A stretch of DNA of 64,000 nucleotides from Spirochaetales bacterium Spiro_05 (GTDB lineage Bacteria; Spirochaetota; Spirochaetia; Sphaerochaetales; Sphaerochaetaceae): the NCBI GenBank assembly GCA_001603115.1, contig LVBG01000025.1, positions 1 to 64,000 on the forward strand, given 5' to 3'. The notes below the pieces were generated by a model. It saw nothing but the letters and a program-made list of their open reading frames with translations, had not been told where the DNA came from and ran no database searches. This document shows, in pieces, positions 35,742 to 44,591 of this stretch (the first letter of the stretch is position 1; each line of letters begins with the position of its first letter). A program made the translations under genes and the position numbers.

Positions 35742-36704
35742 GACAAGAAACAGGTCCGTCAGCTGGGAAATCTTTTCAACATTGGTCTGGTAGAGGAAGT
35801 GGGTACCGTCCAGTATCTTGTACTGTGCATGTTCTCCTATCCTTTCCAGATGCTGCATCTGGTATTCAATCGGGGTGATAGGAAGCATCGGATTGGGCTT
35901 CTCGTAGGTATCGGATGCGATGAGTTTCAGATAGGGCACCTGTGGGGGATACGGCACACGCATGACCTCTTCAATCGATTCGGAAGTATTGCCCATCTGA
36001 GCAAGCAAGGTCCTGTTTACGGAGAACCCGGCAAACGCCAGCATGTCACGAACCTCCTGCTCCGTGTACCCCAAAGCAACAGTTGCATCAACGTTGGTGA
36101 CCAGTGGCCCGAGCAGGCTGGTGAGGCCCAGATCCTGTTGCACCCTGGCAATCGGAAGCACAGCTTTCACAAATGCGGGCATCGGCGCAGAGAAAGCTGT
36201 TGAAGTGCCGTCCAAACTGATGATCGCCTCGACCTCTTCAGGATGCAAGGAGGCATACAGCTCGCTGTAGGCGCTGGAAATGGAATGGCCCATCAGCACA
36301 TAGGGGCCCGAAAAGCCCCCCTTCGCAAGGGCTGCTCGTATCTCTTGCACATAATTGGCACTGCTTCTCTGTCGCTCGGTGGTGGAGCTGAAGCCTACTC
36401 CGAAGTATTCAACCACCACCATGGTGTACTTCTCGCCCAGAGCGCGCATCAAGGGGCCAAAATCCGCACTGGGCAGCGCTACTCCCATTCCAGGCAGCAA
36501 CACGATGGTCTTCTCCCCTTCTCCCTGTGAGTACAGGTGCATGGTACCGTCAAAGACCTCGACAAGCTGTCCGTAGGGTTCGATCCGTTCGTAGCGTTGG
36601 CGGAAATAGGTGGCATGCAGTATCGATGCGATAAGCAATACCAAAACGAAGGCGGTAAACACCCACAGCAAAAACCTCAGTACTTTCTTCCCTCGCCTAC
36701 GCAT
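35730..36704 (-). CDS. Membrane-anchored alpha/beta hydrolase
   Basis: 324 residues. An N-terminal basic stretch (MRRRGKK) and one hydrophobic helix (~10-30) anchor it. The hydrolase fold follows: LLPGMGVALPS (oxyanion region), nucleophile elbow GHSIS (about 140-144), acid in the second half and a C-terminal DGTHFLY histidine. Substrate not predictable; esterase or lipase-like. Start at 36704 with GAGGGAG. Shares a terminator-like region with nothing upstream, so it is likely monocistronic. Confidence 0.8.
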   Translation of the reverse strand: MRRRGKKVLRFLLWVFTAFVLVLLIASILHATYFRQRYERIEPYGQLVEVFDGTMHLYSQGEGEKTIVLLPGMGVALPSADFGPLMRALGEKYTMVVVEYFGVGFSSTTERQRSSANYVQEIRAALAKGGFSGPYVLMGHSISSAYSELYASLHPEEVEAIISLDGTSTAFSAPMPAFVKAVLPIARVQQDLGLTSLLGPLVTNVDATVALGYTEQEVRDMLAFAGFSVNRTLLAQMGNTSESIEEVMRVPYPPQVPYLKLIASDTYEKPNPMLPITPIEYQMQHLERIGEHAQYKILDGTHFLYQTNVEKISQLTDLFLVSRL

Positions 36705-36792
36705 TGCACGCTCCCTCTCGATCAGCTACAAAAAGTATAGGGGAGAATGGAGATTCTGCCTAGAATGATTCGATTCAAGAAGAATAAAAGAG

Positions 36793-36825
36793 ACAAAGAC
36801 GAAAAGGGCTGGATTGCTCCAGCCC
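36793..36825 (-). terminator. Rho-independent terminator of the 36.8-37.5 kb lipoprotein gene
   Basis: On the minus strand GGGCTGGA and TCCAGCCC form a perfect 8-bp stem with a 4-nt loop, followed by TTTTCGTCTTTGTC. It lies 25 bp after the lipoprotein stop. Confidence 0.85.
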
Positions 36826-36849
36826 ATCGAGAACATGGTGGTGAAACGC

Positions 36850-37518
36850 TTACTTGTCTGCTGCCATTTCAGGATTTCGGGTATTCCAGTCAGACCAGGC
36901 AGGGGTTGCCCAGTTCTTGGCAACTCGCAGAGCCTTCTTGTCCGCAGCATCACCGGTGATCTTCACCGTAGACTCGTTCATTGCCCAGCGGTCATCCGAG
37001 GTACCGGCAAGCCCTTCACGCCACTGGCCTTGTACATAGTATCGGCCGAAGGTAGCCATTTCAGCGTTCTTCAAGGTGAGCTTCACCGGTTTGGCGAGAG
37101 CGAACTCCTGCTTCACATGGTAAGGATAGTTCTCAAACGGACCGTAGGAGGCAACCTCGCCATCCCTGGATTTCGAGTAGTCGATGTAGACATGATAGAA
37201 ACCTTTGAGCGTGTACTCCCCGGCGGGTACATTCTCAGCAAAGTAGAAGGAGTCGAGGCGACTCTCCGCATCGAAGTTCTTGAACGGAACTACATTTCCG
37301 TTTGCATCCACCACCCAAGGAGCCCAACCGGTGGCATTGGTATTCGACAGCGAAGTGGACGATCCATCGGCCTGGAGCATACCTGCCTCCACTACCAGCA
37401 TGGATGATTGGGGAGAGAGCGGATTGGTTGCCAACGGGAAGAATGAGGCAAGGGACATACAACCGGTGAACACCACTATGATAACCAAGGACAGGGTGAG
37501 GGCGCGTGCTTTTTTCAT
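36850..37518 (-). CDS. Lipoprotein of unknown function
   Basis: 222 residues with a lipoprotein signal peptide (SLVIIVVFTGC). The start at 37518 has an excellent GGAGGT site. The mature part contains a sentence of small beta-domains, with VPAGEYTLKGFY typical of prealbumin-like or DUF-type cell-surface modules and AWSDW near the end. It has its own terminator and is transcribed alone. No family recognised. Confidence 0.6.
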   Translation of the reverse strand: MKKARALTLSLVIIVVFTGCMSLASFFPLATNPLSPQSSMLVVEAGMLQADGSSTSLSNTNATGWAPWVVDANGNVVPFKNFDAESRLDSFYFAENVPAGEYTLKGFYHVYIDYSKSRDGEVASYGPFENYPYHVKQEFALAKPVKLTLKNAEMATFGRYYVQGQWREGLAGTSDDRWAMNESTVKITGDAADKKALRVAKNWATPAWSDWNTRNPEMAADK

Positions 37519-37642
37519 GGGACCTCCAAATTGGTATCTTCATCTCCATCGTAGAGGTGCCCAGAATGAGAAGTCAACAGCGCACTAGTTGCTGTAAACG
37601 ATTTTTCTTGGAGGAACCTCACCGGATATCTGAGTTAAAGAG

Positions 37643-37687
37643 TTGCTTAAACACCAGACTTTCATATAGACTATCATCAATATGATA
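37643..37687 (+). promoter_or_regulatory. Promoter and operator-like palindrome of the arsenite exporter gene
   Basis: TTGCTT (37643-37648), a 16-bp spacer and TATAGA (37665-37670) make a plausible promoter. Directly after it, TATCAT-CAAT-ATGATA (37672-37687) is a perfect inverted repeat over the likely transcription start, a classic repressor position. ArsR-type control would fit, but no arsR gene is in the window. Confidence 0.55.
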
Positions 37688-37701
37688 AGAAGGAGCACCC
37701 G

Positions 37702-38745
37702 ATGAAGCACAAACACCAGGATATCGGCTTTTTCGAACGCAATCTCTCTGTATGGGTCCTTGCCTGCATGGCAGTGGGAGTACTGATTGGACTGAAGGTG
37801 CCGCAGATACCAGCTTGGCTCTCCACCTTCGAGTATGCCAATGTCTCAATCCCTGTTGCAATTCTCATCTGGTTGATGATCTACCCCATGATGCTCAAGG
37901 TTGACTTTGAGAGCGTCAAGGAGGTTGGCAGGAATCCCAAAGGCTTGGTGGTTACGTGGGTGACCAACTGGCTCATCAAACCCTTTACCATGTACCTGAT
38001 CGCACTCTTTTTCTTCACGGTAGTTTTTCGGCCGTTCATCGGGCAAGAACTCTCAAGGGCCTATCTGGCAGGAGCGGTTCTGCTTGGGGCAGCCCCCTGC
38101 ACCGCTATGGTCTTTGTCTGGAGCCATCTGACAAAGGGAAACCCGGCCTATACCTTGGTCCAGGTGGCCACCAACGACCTGATTATCCTTGTCCTCTTCG
38201 TACCCATCGTTGCCCTGCTTCTGGGTATCAGCGGGATCAGCATCCCTTGGATGACCTTGGCACTCTCCGTTGTGCTCTTTGTCGTCATACCCTTGGGTGC
38301 AGGGTGGCTCAGCCGAACCCTGATCACCAAGAAACGGGGTCTCGATTACTTTGAGAAGCAATATATTCCACGTTTCAACAATGTGACGATCATCGGCCTC
38401 TTGTTGACCCTGATCATCATCTTCTCCTTCCAAGGACAAACCATCGTGGATAATCCGGCGCACATCCTCCTGATCGCAATCCCCCTGGTTTTGCAAACTG
38501 TCCTCATCTTTCTGGTAGCCTATCTTTGGGCAAAGGCTTGGAAACTACCCCACGATGTAGCAGCCCCGGCTGGGCTCATCGGGGCCTCCAATTTCTTTGA
38601 GCTGGCTGTTGCGGTGGCAATCTCGGTCTTCGGCTTGCAAAGCGGGGCAACGCTTGCCACGGTGGTGGGAGTATTGGTGGAAGTTCCGGTCATGCTTGCC
38701 CTTGTGAACGTTGCCAACAGAACCAAATCCTGGTTTCCTGCCTAG
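37702..38745 (+). CDS. ACR3-family arsenite efflux permease
   Basis: 347 residues with about ten membrane helices. ACR3 hallmarks are present: MIYPMMLKVDF (about 59-69), the conserved cysteine in GAAPCTAMVFVWS (about 129-141) thought to bind As(III), and GASNFFELAVAVA (about 294-306). It exports arsenite, or antimonite, driven by the membrane potential. Start ATG at 37702 with AAGGAG. It stands alone without arsR or arsC, next to an unrelated nucleotidyltransferase on the other strand with a 4-nt overlap of ends. Confidence 0.9.
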   Translation: MKHKHQDIGFFERNLSVWVLACMAVGVLIGLKVPQIPAWLSTFEYANVSIPVAILIWLMIYPMMLKVDFESVKEVGRNPKGLVVTWVTNWLIKPFTMYLIALFFFTVVFRPFIGQELSRAYLAGAVLLGAAPCTAMVFVWSHLTKGNPAYTLVQVATNDLIILVLFVPIVALLLGISGISIPWMTLALSVVLFVVIPLGAGWLSRTLITKKRGLDYFEKQYIPRFNNVTIIGLLLTLIIIFSFQGQTIVDNPAHILLIAIPLVLQTVLIFLVAYLWAKAWKLPHDVAAPAGLIGASNFFELAVAVAISVFGLQSGATLATVVGVLVEVPVMLALVNVANRTKSWFPA

Positions 38746-39563
38746 AGATCCATCAAGGCATCAAGATGATCGAGCAGGACGGAGATCCTTTCCAAAATGT
38801 CTTCCTGCCCGATCCCCTGCACTACAGCCGCTACATTCTCCTCAAAATCACGGGGAAGGATGAGGCAGGTGTGCTTGGCCCACCCGACCAGACGCTTCTC
38901 CCCCGGATGTGTCTGCCGGTTGAGGGCAAAAAGCACATCGAAATAGCTGGCTAGCAGGGCACTGGTGCGGTGGGCGACACTGACCAGATCATTGCGATCG
39001 AGTGCATGTTTTATCTGCTCATAATAAGAAGCGGTAAGCTTGCTTCGCAGCAAGGGATGGTTCTTGGCTATGATGGCCCGGGCCAAAGCTTCGGGGTATG
39101 GGGTTGCCAATTGCTTCTGCAAATCGGCAAATCGGTTGTGGGGGTCAAAGAGAATCTGGCTTGTCTTCAGATTGTGGATGAAAGCCGTAGTGTAGCCGAC
39201 CCGAGCCTGGCAATCGATCCACACCTGCCTGACCTCATCCTCTGCCCAAGAAAGAGAACGGTACATGAGGTCGGCGTAGGTTCCGTCGGTGAGCAGCAGC
39301 TCATCCCCTTCACCGAAATAGTCATTGCCCACCTCTGCTTCAGTGGCGAATCTCTGGGCAATCTCTCTTCGTATCTTTAGGGGAAGCGGCTTTTCTGCAT
39401 AGAGATAGAGATCCCAGTCAGAGAGGGTATCACTGCCCAATCCAGTTCTCGACCCGGAAAGCACCAGTGCTTCAAGGCCTTTTTGAGCTTTCAACTCTTC
39501 AATCAATGCCTGTATCATGGGTGTCATCATGCCAAAATCAAAAGAGAATGGATAGGTCACCAT
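38742..39563 (-). CDS. Nucleotidyltransferase (DUF4037-like)
   Basis: 273 residues. The nucleotidyltransferase motif GSRTGLGSDTLSDWDLYLY (about 37-55) gives the GS and D-x-D metal site of the Pol-beta superfamily. The C-terminal half is helical, as in aminoglycoside adenylyltransferases and DUF4037 proteins. It may transfer AMP to a small molecule or protein; antibiotic resistance cannot be claimed. The start overlaps the upstream regulator gene by 7 nt. ATGs at 39563 and about 39527 are both possible. Confidence 0.7.
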   Translation of the reverse strand: MVTYPFSFDFGMMTPMIQALIEELKAQKGLEALVLSGSRTGLGSDTLSDWDLYLYAEKPLPLKIRREIAQRFATEAEVGNDYFGEGDELLLTDGTYADLMYRSLSWAEDEVRQVWIDCQARVGYTTAFIHNLKTSQILFDPHNRFADLQKQLATPYPEALARAIIAKNHPLLRSKLTASYYEQIKHALDRNDLVSVAHRTSALLASYFDVLFALNRQTHPGEKRLVGWAKHTCLILPRDFEENVAAVVQGIGQEDILERISVLLDHLDALMDL

Positions 39564-41848
39564 CCGCTATAGAGTTTGGAAAGCAAATCATACCGCCCGC
39601 TGACTTCACACTTTGCATAGATGGCCCGATTGTGGTTTGCCACCGTCTTGGGAGAAAGGGAGAGCTGGGCACCAATTTCCTTGTCGCTCAAGCCTTGGGC
39701 AATGAGCAGCAGCACCTCAGTCTCACGTTTAGAGAGTGCTTTTTGCCGGGCATACTGCCGGACGGCAAACGAATCTGATTTCCTCTGGGGATGCTCCATC
39801 TCCTCCAAGACCGCCGCCAATCCACTGCGAACGTGCTCGATCCGTGAACCAAGGAGCTCCTTGTCATGATTGAGCACAGATTCGATGATGGCCAGCAACA
39901 CTTCGGGCCGAAAGGGTTTGGTAAGGTAACGCATCGCCCCCTCGCGCAGCGAGTCGATCTTCTCTTCCACCGAATCCCGTGCAGTGAGAAAAATCAGAGG
40001 AATGGGAGCCTCCTTGAATCTGGCCTTCACCTCCTTGAGAAACGCATGGCCGTCCATCCTGGGCATCATCACATCACAGATGATCAGGTCCACATGCTCA
40101 TCCTTCAGAAAAGCAAGGCCCTTGGAGGCATCTTCAGCAAGCAGCACACGATAGCTCTTGGCCAAGATAGAATGGATGTACCATCTGAGGTCTGCATGAT
40201 CTTCCACCACCAGCAAGGTCGGAAGGTCGCTGCCTTCCTGCTGTTCATCAACCCGAAGATGAGAGAAGTCGGAGAGGAAGAGCTGTGCAAGCGTGGCACT
40301 TGAAGCCATTTGTTCAACATGCAGTGTTTCCACCAAGGAGGGGGGGAAGCTTAGGGTAAAGGTGCTTCCGTTCCCTTCACAGCTTTCCAGCAGCACCTCT
40401 CCCCCATACTCATGCATGATATGTCGGACCAAGGGCAACCCCAAGCCCGTCTGCAGGCTCACCTTCTCATCGGCGATGATCTCAAACTGCTCGAAAATCC
40501 GGCTCTGCTCCTCTTTGGGTATCCCAATGCCGGTATCCACAACCGAAAGCAGCAGACCACCCTGCTCATTGGGAGACACCTTCACCGTTATCCTTCCCCC
40601 GGAACGGGTATATTTGAGTGCGTTGGAGAGCAGATTCATCAAAAGCGACTCAAAATCCTCCTGATTCACCAACAGAGCCGGGGAGAAGCCAAATCGGCTC
40701 TCTTCCATACATAGGGTCAGCTCACGATCACGGGCAATCGGCTCAAACTCTGCAATGATGAGACGAATGGTTGCAAGCAAGGGCAATGGAACAGTAACCT
40801 TCGAATAAGGGGTATGCTCAAGACGCAACAGCTGGTTTACCAATCGCAAAAGGGTAAGACTGTTTCGTTCAATAGCCTGCAACACCGCGTCGGCACTCTT
40901 GAGCGAGGGGCCGTAGGAACCTTGCCTGAGCTGTCGGACCAAGCCAAGGATGATGGTAAGCGGAGTCCGGGTCTCATGACTCATGGAGAGAAAAAACTGG
41001 GTACGCGCATTGGCAACCCGTTCCAACTCCTCCTGTTTCTGCTTGGAAGCCTGCTCCTCATCCCTGAGATGGTTGTAGCGGTTGGCGGTTGCCAATGAAA
41101 AAAGAATGGCTTGGAGCGAGAGACCTATGGGTTGGTTGTACTGCATCAAAAACTGGGTGAAGGCCTGATGGGAACGCATGAAGGGAAAGATGTTGAGCGC
41201 ATTCACACTGGTGACAAAGGCCGGGGGAATGAAAGCGATGAGCAGAATCAACGCTTCCTTGTGCATCCATTTCATGCAACGGATGATGGTATAGAGAAAG
41301 AGAGCGTTGGTATAGAACACAAACAGCTCGCGGATGAAGTTGAGCAGTGCATGCAAGAACGGATGCCCAGACAACTGCTTCAGGACAAGGAAAAGGAGGG
41401 TATATCCGGCTATGAGCAGGATGTTGACCTTGTTGAACATGCTAAGGCGCCGATCATGCTCTGCGATGGCAAACAGCTGTTCAAAGAAGAGGAGAAACGT
41501 GATGAACAGGGTGTGGGTGATGAGTGTCACTCGGTTGTAGGTAAGGTATAGGAAGAACCGGTCATAGGTGGAGAAGGTTTGCAGGATTGCCAGTAAAGCC
41601 ATGATGATGCAAAAGTAGAGAAAGATCGGTTCTTTGGTGGAAATGGCCAGAAACAGTGTATAGCAGAGCAGACCAAGCAACACCCCAAGTGCCAGGACTC
41701 CGATGACAAACGCAACACTGTCGGTGGAGGCATATTTGGGAACAATCAGATTTGCAGCGGGGAGGAACGAAGGGACGAATGCGAACAGCAGACAGATAAG
41801 GAACACCCTCTTTGCTGAGAAGACTCTGCTTGCAACAGGTGGGGACAT
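39557..41848 (-). CDS. One-piece regulator: 7TM sensor, histidine kinase, receiver and LuxR HTH
   Basis: 763 residues from the ATG at 41848 (GGGAGGAGAAC site); the track's extra 80 N-terminal residues are not credible. A signal-like helix, then about seven membrane segments (~40-270) of the 7TMR-DISM type. The kinase has SHETRTPLTIILG, NLLSNALKY and GLGLPLVRHI. The receiver (~515-630) carries LLVVEDHADLRW, LIICDVMMPRMDG and TKPFRP. The C-terminus (~690-763) is a LuxR/FixJ HTH (LSKRETEVLLLIAQGLSDKEIG). Sensor, relay and DNA-binding output in one membrane protein is known but uncommon. Divergent from the molybdenum hydroxylase operon, a possible target. Confidence 0.88.
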   Translation of the reverse strand: MSPPVASRVFSAKRVFLICLLFAFVPSFLPAANLIVPKYASTDSVAFVIGVLALGVLLGLLCYTLFLAISTKEPIFLYFCIIMALLAILQTFSTYDRFFLYLTYNRVTLITHTLFITFLLFFEQLFAIAEHDRRLSMFNKVNILLIAGYTLLFLVLKQLSGHPFLHALLNFIRELFVFYTNALFLYTIIRCMKWMHKEALILLIAFIPPAFVTSVNALNIFPFMRSHQAFTQFLMQYNQPIGLSLQAILFSLATANRYNHLRDEEQASKQKQEELERVANARTQFFLSMSHETRTPLTIILGLVRQLRQGSYGPSLKSADAVLQAIERNSLTLLRLVNQLLRLEHTPYSKVTVPLPLLATIRLIIAEFEPIARDRELTLCMEESRFGFSPALLVNQEDFESLLMNLLSNALKYTRSGGRITVKVSPNEQGGLLLSVVDTGIGIPKEEQSRIFEQFEIIADEKVSLQTGLGLPLVRHIMHEYGGEVLLESCEGNGSTFTLSFPPSLVETLHVEQMASSATLAQLFLSDFSHLRVDEQQEGSDLPTLLVVEDHADLRWYIHSILAKSYRVLLAEDASKGLAFLKDEHVDLIICDVMMPRMDGHAFLKEVKARFKEAPIPLIFLTARDSVEEKIDSLREGAMRYLTKPFRPEVLLAIIESVLNHDKELLGSRIEHVRSGLAAVLEEMEHPQRKSDSFAVRQYARQKALSKRETEVLLLIAQGLSDKEIGAQLSLSPKTVANHNRAIYAKCEVSGRYDLLSKLYSGW

Positions 41849-41945
41849 GCGTTCTCCTCCCTGAGACAGGGACATTCTAGCAGAGTGCAAAGCTCGCCGT
41901 AAAGAGTTGGGCTTGGGCAAGGGTGCCATGCAATTGAATTCTATG

Positions 41946-41962
41946 ATGATACTTAGTATCAT
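41946..41962. promoter_or_regulatory. Perfect palindrome upstream of the 7TM regulator gene
   Basis: ATGATAC-TTA-GTATCAT, a perfect 7-bp inverted repeat with a 3-nt centre, 98 bp before the regulator's start codon and about 180 bp before the xdh promoter. A candidate binding site for a dimeric HTH protein, perhaps the LuxR-type output domain itself. Confidence 0.5.
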
Positions 41963-42140
41963 ATAGAACATACTATGGATATAGTGGTGAGTCATTTTTG
42001 TTGGGAAACGAACAAAATGCTTCCATAAGAACAACAAGACACGGATGTTTGCAAGTAATTGTTTTTTGTAATTAGAATTGCGATACAACTCAAGATACTT
42101 TCAACCTGGCAATTTTCTTCTGAACGCATCAGAAATTTCC

Positions 42141-42168
42141 TTGAATTTGTTGCAATTTGTTGTATGAT
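42141..42168 (+). promoter_or_regulatory. Promoter of the xdh operon
   Basis: TTGAAT (42141-42146), a 16-bp spacer and TATGAT (42163-42168). Five of six -10 positions match consensus. It would start a leader of about 115 nt. Confidence 0.6.
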
Positions 42169-42290
42169 GGTGGTACACCCAAAGGAAGGACACCCCTTCC
42201 GGCCCTTTTTGATGTCCGAACCTACCGGCATTTCCTACAGAGCCAGGAAGCAAAAGTCCCCTTTTGTCCGTATTCTGAAGGAGGAACTCC

Positions 42291-44576
42291 ATGGATATCA
42301 TCGGAACTTCCCTGAAACGCGTCGATGCATTCGACAAAGTGACAGGCAAAGCTAAATACACCCCGGACCTGATCCCTCCCCACGCCCTGGTGGCAAAGGT
42401 GCTGCACAGCACCATCGCCAACGGCTGGGTGAAGGAGTTTGATCTCTCTGAAGCTTGGAAGGTGGAAGGCGTGGTGGATATCGTCACCTGCTTCGATGTG
42501 CCGGACATCCAATTCCCCACAGCCGGCCACCCTTGGTCGACAGATCCCAAGCACCAAGACATAGCCGACCGCAAGCTGCTCAATGCACGTGTTCGCTGCT
42601 ATGCCGATGACATTGCTGCGGTTGTAGCAGAGAATGAGATTGCCGCTGAAGAGGCAGTGAAGAAAATCAGGGTTACCTATGAGGAGTTCACCCCCATTCT
42701 TACCATGGAAGATGCCATGAAGGAAGGGGCCATCTCCATCCATGAGGAAAGACCGAACAATGTTGTGGTGAAAAGCAACTATGAGATTGGGTCTTTTGAA
42801 GAATCCATCAAGGAAGAGGGCCTGACCAAGGTTGTCGGCGATTATGAAACCCCGATCGTAAGCCACTGCCACATTGAGAGCGCCAACTCGTTTGCCTACA
42901 TGGAAAGCGGCAAGATTGTTGTGGTGAGTTCCACCCAGATCCCTCACATTGTGCGCAGAGTCTGCTCACAAGCCTTGGGCCTCGGGTTCGGCGACATCCG
43001 CATCATCAAGCCGTACATCGGCGGAGGGTTCGGCAACAAGCAGGATGCGCTCACCGAACCGCTGAACGCCTACCTGACCACCCGAGTGGGTGGCCGGCCT
43101 GTAGTGCTTGCCTATACCCGTGAGGAAACCTTCGCTTGCACCCGCACCCGTCACGCCATGAAGTTCCACATCGAAAGCTATGTCCGCAAGGATGGGTCCT
43201 TCGCCGCACGCTCGATCAAGGCCTATTCCAACCAGGGTGCCTATGCATCCCATGCCCATGCCTTGGTTGCCAATGCTGTGAACGGCTTTCGGATGATGTA
43301 TCCGGTAGGCGCCATCAAGAGTGAGGCCTACACCGTCTACACCAACATGGCAACTGCCGGTGCTATGCGCGCCTACGGCATCCCACAGATCGGGTTTGCT
43401 TTGGAAGCCCATGTGGATGACATTGCCAAGCAGACAGGACTCGACCCCTTGAAGCTGCGCACCCAGAATATGATGAAGCTTGGCTATGTCGACCCCTTGA
43501 CGACCATCACCTGCCACTCCACCGGCTTGGATGAGTGCATCCAGCGTGGTGAGCAGTATCTCTCCTACACCAAGAAGCGGAAGGAGTATGCCAAACAGAC
43601 CGGCCCGATCCGCAAGGGTGTGGGTATGGCAATCTTCTGCTACAAGACCGGCGTCTACCCCATCAGTCTTGAAACCTCTGCGTGCCGTATGGTGCTCAAC
43701 CAGGATGGCTCGCTGCAGATGCAGATTGGTGCTACCGAAATCGGACAGGGTGCTGACACCGTCTTTGCCATGATGGCTGCCCAGACCATCGGTCTGACAG
43801 TGGATAAGATCCACGTGGTCAGCAAGCAGGATACCGATGTCACCCCCTACGATACGGGTGCCTATGCATCAAGACAGACCTATGTCTCGGGCATGGCAGT
43901 GAAGAAAACCGCCGAGTCCTTCAGAAGGAAGCTGCTCGAGTTCGCCGGCTTCATGCTCAAGAAAGATCCCTGGGATCTGGACATCAAAGAGAACTACATC
44001 GTCCACACCAACAAGAATGAGCATCTGCTCTCCGTTGCCGATGTTGCCATCGAATCCTGTTACAGCCTGACCAACTCCACCCATATTGCAGCCGAGGAGT
44101 CCCACCACTGTACGGACAACACCTACTCCTTCGGGGTCTGCTACACCGAGCTTGAGGTGGATATCCCGATGTGCCAGATCAAGATTCTGGACATCATCAA
44201 CATCCACGACTCGGGCAAGATCATCAACCATCAGACCGCTACCGGCCAGGTGCACGGTGGAATGAGCATGGGTCTTGGCTACGGCATGTACGAGCATCTG
44301 AAGTTCGACCCGAAGACCGGAAGAATGCTCAACGACAACCTGCTGGACTACAAGCTCATGACCGCCATCGACACTCCTGAACTGCATGCAGACTTTGTGG
44401 AGACCGATGACCCGACCGGGCCTTATGGAAACAAGTCACTCGGTGAGCCTCCCACGATTCCCGTGGCCCCTGCCATCAGAAACGCGGTGCTCAATGCGAC
44501 GGGAGTTGCAATCAATGCAATTCCGCTCCACCCTGAACGGCTGTTTGATGCGTTCACCGAGGCTCAGCTGATTTAA
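42291..44576 (+). CDS. xdhA: Xanthine-dehydrogenase-type enzyme, molybdopterin subunit
   Basis: 761 residues, the usual size for the separate molybdenum subunit. The signatures are present: YIGGGFGNKQD (about 240-250), AGAMRAYGIPQ near 360 and GNKSLGEPPT near 710, whose glutamate is the catalytic base in this family. The enzyme hydroxylates purines or related heterocycles at a Mo-cytosine- or molybdopterin centre. First of three genes in the order Mo, FAD, FeS, as in E. coli xdhABC. The start has GAAGGAGG. Close relatives include nicotinate and other hydroxylases, so the substrate is not certain. No cofactor-maturation genes are in the window. Confidence 0.9.
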   Translation: MDIIGTSLKRVDAFDKVTGKAKYTPDLIPPHALVAKVLHSTIANGWVKEFDLSEAWKVEGVVDIVTCFDVPDIQFPTAGHPWSTDPKHQDIADRKLLNARVRCYADDIAAVVAENEIAAEEAVKKIRVTYEEFTPILTMEDAMKEGAISIHEERPNNVVVKSNYEIGSFEESIKEEGLTKVVGDYETPIVSHCHIESANSFAYMESGKIVVVSSTQIPHIVRRVCSQALGLGFGDIRIIKPYIGGGFGNKQDALTEPLNAYLTTRVGGRPVVLAYTREETFACTRTRHAMKFHIESYVRKDGSFAARSIKAYSNQGAYASHAHALVANAVNGFRMMYPVGAIKSEAYTVYTNMATAGAMRAYGIPQIGFALEAHVDDIAKQTGLDPLKLRTQNMMKLGYVDPLTTITCHSTGLDECIQRGEQYLSYTKKRKEYAKQTGPIRKGVGMAIFCYKTGVYPISLETSACRMVLNQDGSLQMQIGATEIGQGADTVFAMMAAQTIGLTVDKIHVVSKQDTDVTPYDTGAYASRQTYVSGMAVKKTAESFRRKLLEFAGFMLKKDPWDLDIKENYIVHTNKNEHLLSVADVAIESCYSLTNSTHIAAEESHHCTDNTYSFGVCYTELEVDIPMCQIKILDIINIHDSGKIINHQTATGQVHGGMSMGLGYGMYEHLKFDPKTGRMLNDNLLDYKLMTAIDTPELHADFVETDDPTGPYGNKSLGEPPTIPVAPAIRNAVLNATGVAINAIPLHPERLFDAFTEAQLI

Positions 44577-44591
44577 GAAAGGAAGTAGTGT

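Larger units (their letters stand above)
41849..42290. other. Divergent regulatory gap between the 7TM regulator and the xdh operon
   Basis: 442 bp, AT-rich, no gene. It contains a palindrome near the regulator start, a strong xdh promoter candidate at 42141-42168 and a ~115-nt xdh leader with a small hairpin (GGAAGG/CCTTCC, 42184-42200) followed by CCCTTTTT. I looked for purine, xanthine and molybdenum-cofactor riboswitch features and recognised none. Confidence 0.55.

Noticed and set aside
39557-42088. Longer 843-residue form of the 7TM regulator
   Set aside because: The extra 80 residues lack a ribosome site, while ATG 41848 has GGGAGGAG.
42169-42290. Purine, xanthine or molybdenum-cofactor riboswitch in the xdh leader
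   Set aside because: None of the conserved cores I know could be matched.
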